From contig JAQUYD010000005.1 in assembly GCA_028692035.1 (NCBI GenBank), forward strand, positions 62,001-126,000: a stretch of 64,000 nucleotides of DNA, read 5' to 3'. This DNA comes from Oscillospiraceae bacterium. GTDB taxonomy: Bacteria > Bacillota > Clostridia > Oscillospirales > Ruminococcaceae. A program made the position numbers and the translations under genes. The notes below the pieces were generated by a model. That model did no database searches and was not told the DNA's origin. It saw nothing but the letters and a program-made list of their open reading frames with translations. Below, piece after piece: positions 7,472 to 16,101 of the stretch (its first letter is position 1; the number at the start of each line of letters is the position of its first letter).

Positions 7472-8707
7472 TTACTTTGCGTGAATCTCACAAATGCGGG
7501 TAGCGATGCTGGTCAGCACCTCGATATTCTTCTCCATAGCCTGCACGCAGACGTACTCGTATTTGCCGTGGGCGCTGTGGCTGCCTGCACCCAGATTCGG
7601 GCAGGGCAGGCCCATAAAGGACAGACGCGCCCCGTCGGTACCGCCCCGCACCGGGCCGGTGATGACCTTGACGCCTACCCGCTCAATGGCCTCTTTCGCT
7701 GCGTCGACAATATACATATTGTCAAGGATCTGCTCTTTCATATTGCGGTAGGAATCGGCAATGGTCACCGTGACCGTATCTTCGCCGTATTTGTCGTTGA
7801 GGTACGCCGCAATTTTGCGGAAAGTCTCTTTCTTCTTTTCCAGCTTGGCTGAATCGTGGTCCCGCAGGATGTAGGACATATCCGCTTTCTCTACATTGCC
7901 CTTCATGGAATTTAAGTGGTTGAATCCCTCATGGCCTTCGGTGTAGGCGGGGTTCTCAAACACCGGCAGCATCCCCTGAAACTCCATGGCCACCAGCACT
8001 GCGCTGACCATTTTGCCTTTTGCGGAGCCGGGATGGACGCTCTGTCCGTTGATATGTACTTTGGCGGAGGAGGCGTTGAAGTTATCATACTCCAAGCTGC
8101 CGATGGTACCGCCGTCCACCGTATAGGCAAATTGAGCGCCAAACTTTTTGATGTCAAAGTGATCCACGCCGGTGCCCACTTCTTCATCGGGGGTAAAGCC
8201 GATCTTGATGGTACCGTGCTTTATCTCCGGGTGCTCCAGCAGGTACTCCACCATGCCGATGATAGCAGTGATGCCCGCCTTATTGTCGGCGCCCAGCAGG
8301 GTTGTGCCATCTGTGGTGATCAGGTCTTTGCCCTTGTACATGAGCATTTTGGGGAAATTTTTGGGGCTTAAAACAATCCCCAGTTCCTGATTGAGTACAA
8401 CGTCGCCGCCATCATAGTTTTTCACCAGCTGGGGCTTGATGTTGTTGCCGGGCATATCCGGCGAGGTATCCATATGAGAGATAAAGCCAAACACCGGCAC
8501 ATCAAAATCCACATTAGACGGCAGGGTACCTGTGACGTAGCCGAATTCATCCATCGCCGCGTCGGCAATGCCAATACCCTTGAGCTCCTCCACCAGATAC
8601 TGGGCGAGCACCTTTTGCTTTGCCGTACTGGGAAAGCAATCCATGCCGGGGGCGGACTCGGTGTCAAAGCTTACGTATTTTAAAAATCTGTCTAAAACCG
8701 GGGTCAT
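7472..8707 (-). CDS. pepT: Peptidase T (tripeptide aminopeptidase)
   Basis: A zinc M20B-family aminopeptidase that removes the N-terminal residue from tripeptides in the cytosol. It is 411 residues long, the usual family length. Metal and catalytic motifs are visible: FISHMDTSPD near residue 78, LLGADNKAGI near 140, the catalytic Glu pair in FTPDEEVGTG, YTVDGG, and GGTDGARLSFMG followed by LGAGSHSAHGKYE near the C-terminus. The frame is open further upstream, but ATG 8707 is the start because GGAGG precedes it and homology begins at MTPVLDRFLKYV. Confidence 0.95.
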   Translation of the reverse strand: MTPVLDRFLKYVSFDTESAPGMDCFPSTAKQKVLAQYLVEELKGIGIADAAMDEFGYVTGTLPSNVDFDVPVFGFISHMDTSPDMPGNNIKPQLVKNYDGGDVVLNQELGIVLSPKNFPKMLMYKGKDLITTDGTTLLGADNKAGITAIIGMVEYLLEHPEIKHGTIKIGFTPDEEVGTGVDHFDIKKFGAQFAYTVDGGTIGSLEYDNFNASSAKVHINGQSVHPGSAKGKMVSAVLVAMEFQGMLPVFENPAYTEGHEGFNHLNSMKGNVEKADMSYILRDHDSAKLEKKKETFRKIAAYLNDKYGEDTVTVTIADSYRNMKEQILDNMYIVDAAKEAIERVGVKVITGPVRGGTDGARLSFMGLPCPNLGAGSHSAHGKYEYVCVQAMEKNIEVLTSIATRICEIHAK

Positions 8708-8740
8708 GATAAATCCTCCTTGCGGTAAATAATTGATTTT

Positions 8741-8749
8741 AGTATACCA
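8741..8749 (-). promoter_or_regulatory. Extended -10 promoter of pepT
   Basis: On the minus strand TGGTATACT supplies a TGn extended -10 (TATACT 8746-8741). The -35 is weak. It lies 34 bases before pepT. Confidence 0.55.
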
Positions 8750-8774
8750 TTGATCGGCGTGCAAAGAAACCCGG

Positions 8775-8803
8775 TTGCCAAATTTTCTTTTCCGGAGTAT
8801 GAT
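8775..8803 (+). promoter_or_regulatory. Promoter of the 8834 gene
   Basis: TTGCCA (8775-8780) and TATGAT (8798-8803) have a 17-base spacer, divergent from the pepT promoter. Confidence 0.65.
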
Positions 8804-8833
8804 GAGACTAGAAAAAGCGAGGAGATAACGTTT

Positions 8834-9376
8834 ATGAAATGGAACCCTTCCAATCCCAAAGGAGAAATAAAGCCAAAGTCCATCAAAAAGACCATCGTCA
8901 TCAACTGTTTTACAGGCGAGGAGCGGGAGGTCGACCGGCGCCGGATCAAAATTATCGACGGCGTCGAGGTGGGCAACACCCGTGTTGAACTGGACAACGG
9001 CCTCAAGCTGGCTGTCGCCGGCGAAGGGAAATATCACACTTTGGGCAATCCCAAGGAGCGGTGGGGCGAGGTTGCCGAGGTCCGGGTCCTGCCGGACGGC
9101 GAATACGGTGATGGCGAACTGCTGGGCTGGACGCCTTTGTTCTCCCCTGCCAAGCCAAAATCCGCACCGGCCAAAAAAGGCGCGCCCCGCAAAGGCCAGT
9201 CCCCCTCTGCATCCCAATCTGGCAAAAAGCAGCCGTCAAAAGGACAGTCAATTGCCAAACCGGCAGCCAAAGCAAACCGTCCCGCGCCAGAAAAAGCAGC
9301 CGGTCAGGGCCCGTCACGCCAGCCGACGGCAGCCGGCAAACTGCCGCCCCGCCCCAAAAAGCCCAACCGCGATTGA
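8834..9376 (+). CDS. Uncharacterised protein with basic low-complexity tail
   Basis: I do not recognise this 180-residue protein. The first 100 residues are ordered looking (VINCFTGEEREVDRRRIKII, NTRVELDNGLKLAVAGEGKYHTLG, EVAEVRVLPDGEYGDGELLGW). The last 80 are a Lys/Pro/Ala/Ser/Gln-rich tail that resembles the extension on RNase J in this window. No signal peptide or membrane helix is seen. The start ATG 8834 follows GAGGAG, and a good promoter lies at 8775-8803. The gene is single and ends at a strong terminator. The charged tail suggests nucleic-acid or ribosome contact, which is only inference. Confidence 0.75.
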   Translation: MKWNPSNPKGEIKPKSIKKTIVINCFTGEEREVDRRRIKIIDGVEVGNTRVELDNGLKLAVAGEGKYHTLGNPKERWGEVAEVRVLPDGEYGDGELLGWTPLFSPAKPKSAPAKKGAPRKGQSPSASQSGKKQPSKGQSIAKPAAKANRPAPEKAAGQGPSRQPTAAGKLPPRPKKPNRD

Positions 9377-9418
9377 TGCGGCTGCCCTTTTGGCGGTCTG
9401 CCCCCATAAAAAGCCGCA

Positions 9419-9451
9419 AAAAGCCCCAGTGTGATTCACACTGGGGCTTTT
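9419..9451. terminator. Bidirectional terminator
   Basis: A 15-bp perfect stem, AAAAGCCCCAGTGTG with its complement, and a 3-base loop. It lies between convergent genes ending at 9376 and 9488. Confidence 0.9.
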
Positions 9452-9487
9452 CTGTTTCATAATCTGCTCAAAAGAACAGTCGTTTCG

Positions 9488-11665
9488 TCAACTCCAGATG
9501 GGAGGAGGCGTTGCCTGACTTTCCCCTCCGCCCTCTTGTGAACTGGAATCCGGCTGGCTTGACGCCGGGGAGGAAGACGGCTGCTCTGGCGCGGACGATG
9601 AGGAATCCGGCGCAGAAGAGGAAGGCGCGCTTGACGGGACGGAACTTGCGCTGGGCGTAACCCGAACGGTCAGAGTAACCGCCCCAGATCCATCCGAAAA
9701 GCTGCCCTGAATCTGAACGGTACCAGCCTTTACGCCTTGAATCACCAGGTCGCTTCCGTCCACGCTGATATTCGCCTGGCCGTCGCCACCGGTCACCGTC
9801 CAAACGACATTTTCGCCGTTGGAAGCGCTAAATTCAATGTAAACCCGTTTTCCAACGCCGATCTCCGCCTCGCTGGCCGCCAGTTCAATGGTCCCGCCTT
9901 TGGATACAGTCACAGCATATTGGGCGGTAAAATCCCCATTTACACTGTCATACAGCGACGCTGTGATGCGAACGCTACCCTCTTTCACACCCGTGACCTT
10001 CCCGGTGTTGTCCACTGTGGCGATCCGGTCGTCGCTGCTGGACCAGGTGACGGTCCGGGTGGTGGCGTCCGCCGGCTCAAACACTGCCTGCAGCTGGACG
10101 CTTTTCTTCGGGGCCACAACGGAGGGGCCGGAAATACTCAGCCCCGTAACAGGGATATAGGTTCCCACCTGTACGGCGATCGAGGCGGAAATCCCATTGG
10201 CCGTGGTGACAGTAATCGTTGCGGTGCCAATCTTTTTACCGGCGGCCAAACCGCCGGACACTTCTACTACTGACGCATCGCTGGAGGACCAGATCAGCCC
10301 CTCTTTGCTTGCGCCCTCCGGTTCAACGACCAACAGCCCGGACAGATCGGCAGACCCTTCCACTGGGATGCTGACCCCACCGCTGGAAAAGTGCATGGCG
10401 GTAATCGCCCCGGCGCCTACGGTCACCGTGGTAGAAGCGGTAAAACCGCTTTCCTGCGTGGTAACGGTAATCACCGCCGTACCGCTCTTATGGGCCGTTA
10501 CGGTGCCGGACTGATCCACGCTGGCCACCGACGAATCGGACGAAGACCAACTGATATTGCGGTTCACCGCCGTATTGGGCAACACCGTCGCAGTCAAGGT
10601 TGCGGATTCGCCCGGTTTCAGCGACAAATTCTCCGGGGATAGGGAAACGCCAGCCACCAGCGCGGCGATCTTTTTGGCCTCATACCAGGCTTTGGGCATC
10701 ACCGGGTTGGGATTGACGTATGCGGCGGAGGTGTCCACCGTTTCGGCTTCTCCCTCCCGCACCCGGCGGGCCACAATGGCAAAGCGGGCCTCTTTAAAAT
10801 CATAAGTACAGGTGGACAAGGTCACCAGCTGATCGCCGGGCTGGATATCCACGCCGGTGACGATCAGGGAACGGGAGATCACCTCATTGGCAAAGCTCAT
10901 CAATTCCTCATCGGTTTCCGCCTCGATAAAATTGTGATATTCAAAGTTCGGCGCATGCTCCGGCAGGGTGGACGCAAGGAAAATAGACACAATCTTGTAC
11001 TTGCCTTCTTCGTACAGGCTGTCAAAATTGATAACTGGATGGGCTTGATAATAGGCCAGGCTCTCGTAATTGATCAGCTCGCCGAACATCTGGCCATCCT
11101 TCATATTATGGCTGTAAATCGGGATATTGGTGCTGGGTTTGGAGATATCCACCCGGCAGTCGGCAAACGGAATGCCATATTTGTTGTCCGCCTTGGAAAA
11201 GTCCTTATGCAGGTAATAGTCGTTGTCATCGGTCTGCACCACCGGGTAGTTGACCTGGGTCCCGTCGATGGACAGCCAGCCGACAATGTCCTCGTTCATC
11301 TCCCACAGGGAGGCAAATTTTGTCAAATAGGCCCTGGGGTAGTTCTCACTGACCTCTCCATTGCCCAGCATATCGGCTACGCCGTCATAAAACTTGGCGT
11401 TGTGATCCGAGTCGCCGTAGTAGCTGATCAAATAAGTGCAGGAGCCGATAAAAATCAAAATCGCCACATCAAAAATGATTTTGCGGATCTTATCGACCTT
11501 ACTGTCCCGTTTGGTTGGCACCATCATCCGGATCAGTTTTTTATACCAGGGAAGCTTTTTTTTCCGCCGCCCAGGTACGGCGGGAGCCGCCGCATCCGCA
11601 GAAGATGCAGCCCTGACAGACGTATTTTTTGTTTTGCTGTAAGGTTTTCTATTATTTGGAAGCAT
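9488..11665 (-). CDS. Class B sortase fused to bacterial Ig-like (Big_2) repeats
   Basis: A 725-residue protein. Residues 1-60 are basic and cytoplasmic, 63-83 form a membrane helix, and about 100-300 form a sortase B catalytic domain with His186 in IYSHNMKDG, Cys286 in TLSTCTYD and Arg294 in EARFAIVARR. From about 335 to 670 come four tandem Big_2-type domains, visible as repeated WSSSD and TVTxxxxGxAxITVTT elements. The end is a Ser/Pro/Glu tail of about 55 residues. Sortase B enzymes are normally about 240 residues without such an appendage. The enzyme attaches or pilus-links surface proteins. The repeats probably place the protein in the wall or bind a partner. No LPXTG/NPQTN substrate gene is next to it. 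Confidence 0.88.
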   Translation of the reverse strand: MLPNNRKPYSKTKNTSVRAASSADAAAPAVPGRRKKKLPWYKKLIRMMVPTKRDSKVDKIRKIIFDVAILIFIGSCTYLISYYGDSDHNAKFYDGVADMLGNGEVSENYPRAYLTKFASLWEMNEDIVGWLSIDGTQVNYPVVQTDDNDYYLHKDFSKADNKYGIPFADCRVDISKPSTNIPIYSHNMKDGQMFGELINYESLAYYQAHPVINFDSLYEEGKYKIVSIFLASTLPEHAPNFEYHNFIEAETDEELMSFANEVISRSLIVTGVDIQPGDQLVTLSTCTYDFKEARFAIVARRVREGEAETVDTSAAYVNPNPVMPKAWYEAKKIAALVAGVSLSPENLSLKPGESATLTATVLPNTAVNRNISWSSSDSSVASVDQSGTVTAHKSGTAVITVTTQESGFTASTTVTVGAGAITAMHFSSGGVSIPVEGSADLSGLLVVEPEGASKEGLIWSSSDASVVEVSGGLAAGKKIGTATITVTTANGISASIAVQVGTYIPVTGLSISGPSVVAPKKSVQLQAVFEPADATTRTVTWSSSDDRIATVDNTGKVTGVKEGSVRITASLYDSVNGDFTAQYAVTVSKGGTIELAASEAEIGVGKRVYIEFSASNGENVVWTVTGGDGQANISVDGSDLVIQGVKAGTVQIQGSFSDGSGAVTLTVRVTPSASSVPSSAPSSSAPDSSSSAPEQPSSSPASSQPDSSSQEGGGESQATPPPIWS

Positions 11666-11911
11666 ATCTGCGTCCCCTTCTTTGTGTATTCCCCTATGCT
11701 TTTACATAAGTCCTGCATAATAAGTACCCGCCAAAACCCGATTTGTTGCAGGAGTCATCAGATTTTCATCATTTTGTTATCAATTGTTCATGACTGCGGC
11801 GAACCTTTTTCTATTGTAGCATCAACCGAAAAAAATGCCAAGAAAAATACAAAAATTTGTAAGGGGATTTTAAAAAGAATCCCCAGTCGTTTCCCGAATC
11901 CGCCGGTAAAA

Positions 11912-11953
11912 CCAAAAGGCCACCGGCATTTTTTCTGGCCGGCAGCCTTTTGG
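11912..11953 (-). terminator. Terminator of the Mrp gene
   Basis: A long near-perfect hairpin in which CCAAAAGGC..GCCGG pairs with CCGG..GGCCTTTTGG, followed on the minus strand by TTTT. The rest of 11666-11911, the sortase upstream region, is AT-rich and shows no gene; a TATTAT box near 11720 has no good -35. Confidence 0.75.
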
Positions 11954-11960
11954 GACTCGA

Positions 11961-12875
11961 TTACGCTTCTTTTTCGCAGTATTCCACAATTTTCTGGCAT
12001 GCCTCGGTCAAATAGGCCGCTTCCGCCTGCTCGATTTTCCCTTCGTCGCAAAGCTGGGCTAGCTGCGGGTCGATCGGCATCTTCGCCAACACCGGGAGGT
12101 GAAACTCCTCGCCGATCCGGTCAATGTGGCTTTCCCCGAAAATTTTGATCTGCTTGTGGCAGTCGGGGCATTCCACGTAACTCATATTTTCCACCAGGCC
12201 GATGACGTTGACCTGCATGGCGTTGGCCATATTCAGCGCCTTTCCCACCACCATGCCCACCAGCTCCTGGGGAGAGGCCACAACCACTACGCCGTCCACC
12301 GGAATGGACTGGAATACGGTAATCGGCACGTCGCCGGTTCCCGGAGGCATGTCCACAAACAAAAAGTCGATGTCGTTCCAGATCACATCGGTCCAAAACT
12401 GCTTGACCACACCTGCAATCATCGGGCCGCGCCAGATGACCGGGGCCGTCTCCTCTTCCAGCAGCATATTGGCGGAGATCACATGGATGCCCGCCTGAGT
12501 CTGTGCCGGATAGATCCCCGCCTCGTCGGATACCGCGCGGTCATGCACGCCGAATGCCCGGGGGATCGACGGGCCGGTAATATCCGAATCCAGAATCCCC
12601 ACCCGGTAGCCCAGCCGGCTCATAGAAACCGCCAACAGGGAGGTGACCAGGGATTTTCCCACGCCGCCCTTGCCGCTGGCTACCGCAATAACCTTGCGGA
12701 CCGAGCTCATCTCGTGGGGGGCTTCCAGAAAATCTTTTAAGCTTTTGGTCTTAGAAGGACAATTTTCCCCGCAGGTGCTGCAATCGTGGGTGCAGTTCTC
12801 CGGGATCTCCCGGGAAGCGCACTCCTCGCCGCAGGTGCCGCAGTCGTGATTACAATTTTCAGCCAAACCATTCAC
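11961..12875 (-). CDS. mrp: Mrp/NBP35-family P-loop ATPase (Fe-S carrier)
   Basis: A 304-residue member of the ApbC/Mrp/NBP35 family, which binds and transfers Fe-S clusters. The deviant Walker A is ASGKGGVGKSLVTSLLA, about residue 67. The switch region is FVDMPPGTGD, and the cluster-binding CxxC is in YVECPDCHKQIKIFG. Unusually, the N-terminus has two copies of a cysteine motif, CNHDCGTCGEEC and CTHDCSTCGENC, within 45 residues, a duplicated form of the NBP35-like N-terminal Fe-S site. It has its own promoter immediately downstream of iadA. Confidence 0.93.
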   Translation of the reverse strand: MNGLAENCNHDCGTCGEECASREIPENCTHDCSTCGENCPSKTKSLKDFLEAPHEMSSVRKVIAVASGKGGVGKSLVTSLLAVSMSRLGYRVGILDSDITGPSIPRAFGVHDRAVSDEAGIYPAQTQAGIHVISANMLLEEETAPVIWRGPMIAGVVKQFWTDVIWNDIDFLFVDMPPGTGDVPITVFQSIPVDGVVVVASPQELVGMVVGKALNMANAMQVNVIGLVENMSYVECPDCHKQIKIFGESHIDRIGEEFHLPVLAKMPIDPQLAQLCDEGKIEQAEAAYLTEACQKIVEYCEKEA

Positions 12876-12908
12876 TCCTAAATAATTATGTTTCCACCTA
12901 TTTTAATT

Positions 12909-12937
12909 ATTGTAGCCCGCCGGTGCCAACCTGTCAA
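12909..12937 (-). promoter_or_regulatory. Promoter of the Mrp gene
   Basis: Minus strand TTGACA (12937-12932) and TACAAT (12914-12909) have a 17-base spacer. It directly abuts the iadA stop codon. Confidence 0.8.
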
Positions 12938-14077
12938 CTAATCCTCGAACAGGCCCTTTTTCAGCACTTCCCGTTCTTCCATCAGCACCTTGCCCTTGGC
13001 CACCACCGTTTCAATCTCCATATCCGGCCCGATCATGACAAGATCCGCGTCGCTGTCCGGCGCCAAGCACCCTTTGCGCGGATAAACTTCCAGCGCCTGG
13101 GCCACATTTTGGGTCACAAAGCACAGCGCCCGCTCCAAGGGCATTCCCTTGACCAAAACAAGGGATTTGATGGTGTTGAACAAGCTGGTCATTTTGGCGT
13201 AGGTAATGCCAATCAGTTCTTTATTGGGTCCCCATTTGGGCATACTGCCGTTGGAGTCGGAGCTGAGGGTCAGATGATCCTCCGGGATGCCCCTGGCCAG
13301 TACGTCCAGGATCTCCTGGGCCTTTTCGTCTGGGGCCTCGCCGCTGGTGTAATCCACATACCCGCCCAAACCTGCAAATTCCACCACATCATCCTCCAGC
13401 ATCTTCCGCATATGGGTGGGGCGAAAATGTTTGATTGGGATATCGGTGGTTTTGACGATATCGATGATCATTTTAAGCCCTTGGCGGCCTACGCCGGTGT
13501 GCATATGGACTACGCCGGGCTTTTTGCTCAGCAGTCCCGCGATCCGCGCCTCGCTTGCCAGCTTAATCATTTCCTCTTTTGTCAAATTGGAGCTGCGGTG
13601 GTCGGAAATGGCCACCTTCACCCCGATAACCTCCTGCAAAAACATGATGTCGTCCCCTACCGATCCAGTCAGAGTCGGCGACGGGATCTCATATGCGCCG
13701 GTCAGGCAGTAGGCGGTAATGCCCTCTTCGTTGAGCGCCTTGGTTTTCGCCAGCAGGTTCTGGACACTGCGGGTCCGGGAGTCGGTACCCAGCAGGCCCA
13801 CCAGCGTGGTAACACCCGCCTTCACGCTGTCGGAAAAACGCAGCTCCGGCACCCGGCTGGTAAACCCGCTCTCCCCACCGCCGCCAGTAATATGCACATG
13901 CTGGTCGATCAGCCCTGGAATCACCCGGCGGCCGGCAGCGTCGATGACCCGGCAGCCCTCCGGCAGATCCTTCATCTGGGGCCGGATGGCGATGATCTTG
14001 TCGTTGCAGATCAAAATATCATTTTTGCCCAAATATGCCGGGCTGTAAACCGCCGCATTTTTTACGCACAAAAACAT
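12938..14077 (-). CDS. iadA: Isoaspartyl dipeptidase (beta-aspartyl peptidase)
   Basis: An amidohydrolase that hydrolyses beta-aspartyl dipeptides arising from damaged proteins. The 379 residues contain the metal motif GLIDQHVHITGGGGE near residue 56, the carbamylated-lysine segment GVKVAISDHRSS, the histidines in VHMHTGVG and FRPTHMRK, and the catalytic Asp in LTLSSDSNGSMP. Length and motif order match E. coli IadA. It follows lepB by 15 bases and is probably cotranscribed with it. Confidence 0.94.
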   Translation of the reverse strand: MFLCVKNAAVYSPAYLGKNDILICNDKIIAIRPQMKDLPEGCRVIDAAGRRVIPGLIDQHVHITGGGGESGFTSRVPELRFSDSVKAGVTTLVGLLGTDSRTRSVQNLLAKTKALNEEGITAYCLTGAYEIPSPTLTGSVGDDIMFLQEVIGVKVAISDHRSSNLTKEEMIKLASEARIAGLLSKKPGVVHMHTGVGRQGLKMIIDIVKTTDIPIKHFRPTHMRKMLEDDVVEFAGLGGYVDYTSGEAPDEKAQEILDVLARGIPEDHLTLSSDSNGSMPKWGPNKELIGITYAKMTSLFNTIKSLVLVKGMPLERALCFVTQNVAQALEVYPRKGCLAPDSDADLVMIGPDMEIETVVAKGKVLMEEREVLKKGLFED

Positions 14078-14092
14078 TTTTTCTCCCCCCGT

Positions 14093-14611
14093 TTATTTCA
14101 GTCCGCCAAAGTGATCCAGCGGCCACAGGGTAAACCTCGCCCTGGCTTTGATTTTTTCCGCCGGGATGAAAGGCTCGTCCCAACACCGGGCGTCCTCCGA
14201 TCCGGCGCGGTTGTCGCCGAGAAACAGATACTGCCCCTCCGGGATCTCGAAGGACAGCTCTTCGTCCATCTTGGGATAGATCACATAAGCTTCGTCGATC
14301 GTCTGCCCGTCCACCGCAACGCTGCCGTCCTTCTGGATGGTCACCGTTTCGCCCGGCAGTCCAATCAGCCGCTTGATGAGGGTTTTGCCCAACTCATCCG
14401 ATTCAAAGACTAATATTTCGCCCCGCTGCACCTTGCTGATATCGTGGATATAGGTGCAAAACAGCACGCTGTTTCGCTGGATGGTCGGCAGCATGGAGCC
14501 GGAGGGAACCAGCACCAGCATGAACACGACCTTCAATAAAAATACAATGACCAGAACCTCCGCCCCCAGCGGGAGGATCCATTCTTTTAAAAGCTTTTTC
14601 CATGTATTCAC
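14093..14611 (-). CDS. lepB: Signal peptidase I
   Basis: A membrane-anchored serine protease that removes signal peptides from exported proteins. The protein has 172 residues: an N-terminal transmembrane helix at about 16-36, the catalytic Ser39 in PSGSMLPT, the general base Lys80 in GKTLIKRLIGLPGE, and the box E sequence YLFLGDNRAGSEDAR. This is the short Gram-positive (SipS-like) form. It is the first gene of a lepB-iadA operon. Confidence 0.95.
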   Translation of the reverse strand: MNTWKKLLKEWILPLGAEVLVIVFLLKVVFMLVLVPSGSMLPTIQRNSVLFCTYIHDISKVQRGEILVFESDELGKTLIKRLIGLPGETVTIQKDGSVAVDGQTIDEAYVIYPKMDEELSFEIPEGQYLFLGDNRAGSEDARCWDEPFIPAEKIKARARFTLWPLDHFGGLK

Positions 14612-14687
14612 TGGTTGATATCCATCCTTTCCAAAAACCGGACCAATCCTTTGCGCACAATGGTCGCAGGCCGGCTAACTGATCATT

Positions 14688-14716
14688 ATTATACACTCTT
14701 TTTTCCGGCCTTACAA
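14688..14716 (-). promoter_or_regulatory. Promoter of lepB-iadA
   Basis: Minus strand TTGTAA (14716-14711), 17-base spacer, TATAAT (14693-14688). Confidence 0.75.
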
Positions 14717-14742
14717 GGAAAGGATACAAAATGGCTATGAGA

Positions 14743-14770
14743 AAAGGCCCGCAAAACGCTGCGGGCCTTT
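14743..14770 (-). terminator. Terminator of the RidA gene
   Basis: AAAGGCCCGC pairs with GCGGGCCTTT around an 8-base loop, 16 bases after the RidA stop, with a T-run on the minus strand. Confidence 0.8.
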
Positions 14771-14785
14771 GGCAGGCAAAAAGAA

Positions 14786-15166
14786 CTATTTTTTCAGTGC
14801 GACAGCCTCGATCTCCACCAAGCCACCCATCGGCAGGGCGCCTACGGCAAAGCAGCTTCTGGCCGGGCAGTCGGTCTTAAAATAGGTCGCATAGATGGAG
14901 TTGACCGACGCGAAGTCGCTCATGTTCTGCAAATAGACGGTGGTTTTCAAAACGGTGTCGTAATCCGCGCCGCCCTCTTTGAGCACTTCGCCCAAATTTT
15001 TCAGCGCCTGCATGGTCTGCTCCTCCACCGATTGGCCCGCCAATTTCCCTGTAGCCGGGTCGATGCCCAGCTGGCCGGAGGTAAACACCATCGTATCACA
15101 GCTGGTTCCCTGGGAATAAGGGCCGATGGCGCCGGGAGCCTTATTGGTTGCAATGATCTGTTTCAT
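14786..15166 (-). CDS. ridA: RidA/YjgF enamine/imine deaminase
   Basis: Hydrolyses reactive enamine and imine intermediates released by PLP enzymes. At 126 residues it is the typical length. Motifs are [11 protein letters not shown] near the N-terminus, [13 protein letters not shown], the catalytic arginine in [25 protein letters not shown], and the [11 protein letters not shown] strand. The reading frame continues far upstream into the merR gene, but ATG 15166 is the start since homology begins at [12 protein letters not shown] and a promoter lies at 15240-15268. Confidence 0.95.
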   Translation of the reverse strand: MKQIIATNKAPGAIGPYSQGTSCDTMVFTSGQLGIDPATGKLAGQSVEEQTMQALKNLGEVLKEGGADYDTVLKTTVYLQNMSDFASVNSIYATYFKTDCPARSCFAVGALPMGGLVEIEAVALKK

Positions 15167-15239
15167 GAAATAAACTTCCCTTCTCTTTTCAAAAATTTTT
15201 ATCTTTTGTGGTTCAAAAAAACAAAATTTTACCGTTTTT

Positions 15240-15268
15240 ATCTTACCCTTTTCCCCTGTGGATGTCAA
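15240..15268 (-). promoter_or_regulatory. Promoter of the RidA gene
   Basis: Minus strand TTGACA (15268-15263) and TAAGAT (15245-15240), spacer 17. It lies between the merR stop and ridA. Confidence 0.7.
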
Positions 15269-15279
15269 GGAACCGGCGG

Positions 15280-16080
15280 CTATTCCACCGGCAAATAAAG
15301 CGCCACATAATCCAGCGGCCGCGGCTGGCTGTAATCGGTGAAAACCCATAGCCCAAACACCTCGTTTTGTACCTTGAGCCCCTGCTGCGCCGCATAGCCC
15401 AGCGCCGGGGCCAGCATCTCCTCCATTGGAATGCCCCAGGGGGACCGCACCACCGTGTATACCGCCTTCGGCACGTTGACCATCCGGCCGCTTTCCGGCG
15501 GATTGGACGCTCCGTCCTTTTGCAAAAGCGCCGCCGTAAACATCCGGGTCATTTCCCATCCGGCGCCGCCCCGTGCGGCGATAAAGCCGGACTCGATCAG
15601 CGAACCCACCGTTTGCACTGGGTTTTGCCCCTCCTGCTCCATCATGCTGTTAAAATACGCCTGGCTGTCCGCCGGGGATTCATTAAACAACATCATAGAC
15701 GGCATGGCCCGCACCTGGAACACGTCCAGGCTCTCATCCATGATCCGGTAATCCTCAATGGTGGCGCGGATCCGGTCCAGCAGCGCCTGCTGCTCCCGGA
15801 TTTTGGCCTGCACCTGCTTTTCTTTCCCCTCCAGTAGCTTTTTCACATCCTGGTGCTGATAGGAATTCATAATATTACGCACTTCCTCTACCGGGATATC
15901 CATACCGCGGTAGAACAGCACGTCCAACAGGGCATAAATGTCCGCCGGCGTAAAAAAGCGGTATCCGTTGGCCCCGTCCTTTTTCGAGTAAAGAATGCCC
16001 ATTTTTTCGTAATATCGGATGGTATCGGCGGAAATCCCCAGAATATTGGCCACCTCGCCGATCTTATAATTTTTTCGCAT
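15280..16080 (-). CDS. MerR-family regulator with GyrI-like effector domain
   Basis: A 266-residue protein. The N-terminal winged helix is [39 protein letters not shown], in two consecutive segments. A coiled-coil follows at about 80-115 ([21 protein letters not shown]). The C-terminal domain from about 120 is of the BmrR/GyrI effector-binding type, ending [26 protein letters not shown]. Such proteins sense hydrophobic or cationic drugs or metabolites and activate an efflux or detoxification gene. No efflux gene is adjacent. It follows cinA by 21 bases, so the ligand and target are unknown. Confidence 0.87.
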   Translation of the reverse strand: MRKNYKIGEVANILGISADTIRYYEKMGILYSKKDGANGYRFFTPADIYALLDVLFYRGMDIPVEEVRNIMNSYQHQDVKKLLEGKEKQVQAKIREQQALLDRIRATIEDYRIMDESLDVFQVRAMPSMMLFNESPADSQAYFNSMMEQEGQNPVQTVGSLIESGFIAARGGAGWEMTRMFTAALLQKDGASNPPESGRMVNVPKAVYTVVRSPWGIPMEEMLAPALGYAAQQGLKVQNEVFGLWVFTDYSQPRPLDYVALYLPVE

Positions 16081-16101
16081 ATTCCCCTCCTCTTTCCCCC
16101 T

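Noticed and set aside
8708..9217. 170-residue N-terminal extension of the pepT frame
   Set aside because: GGAGG and family homology both place the start at 8707; the extension is antisense to the 8834 gene.
15167..15559. Long N-terminal extension of the RidA frame
   Set aside because: Overlaps merR in another frame and is not homologous to RidA.
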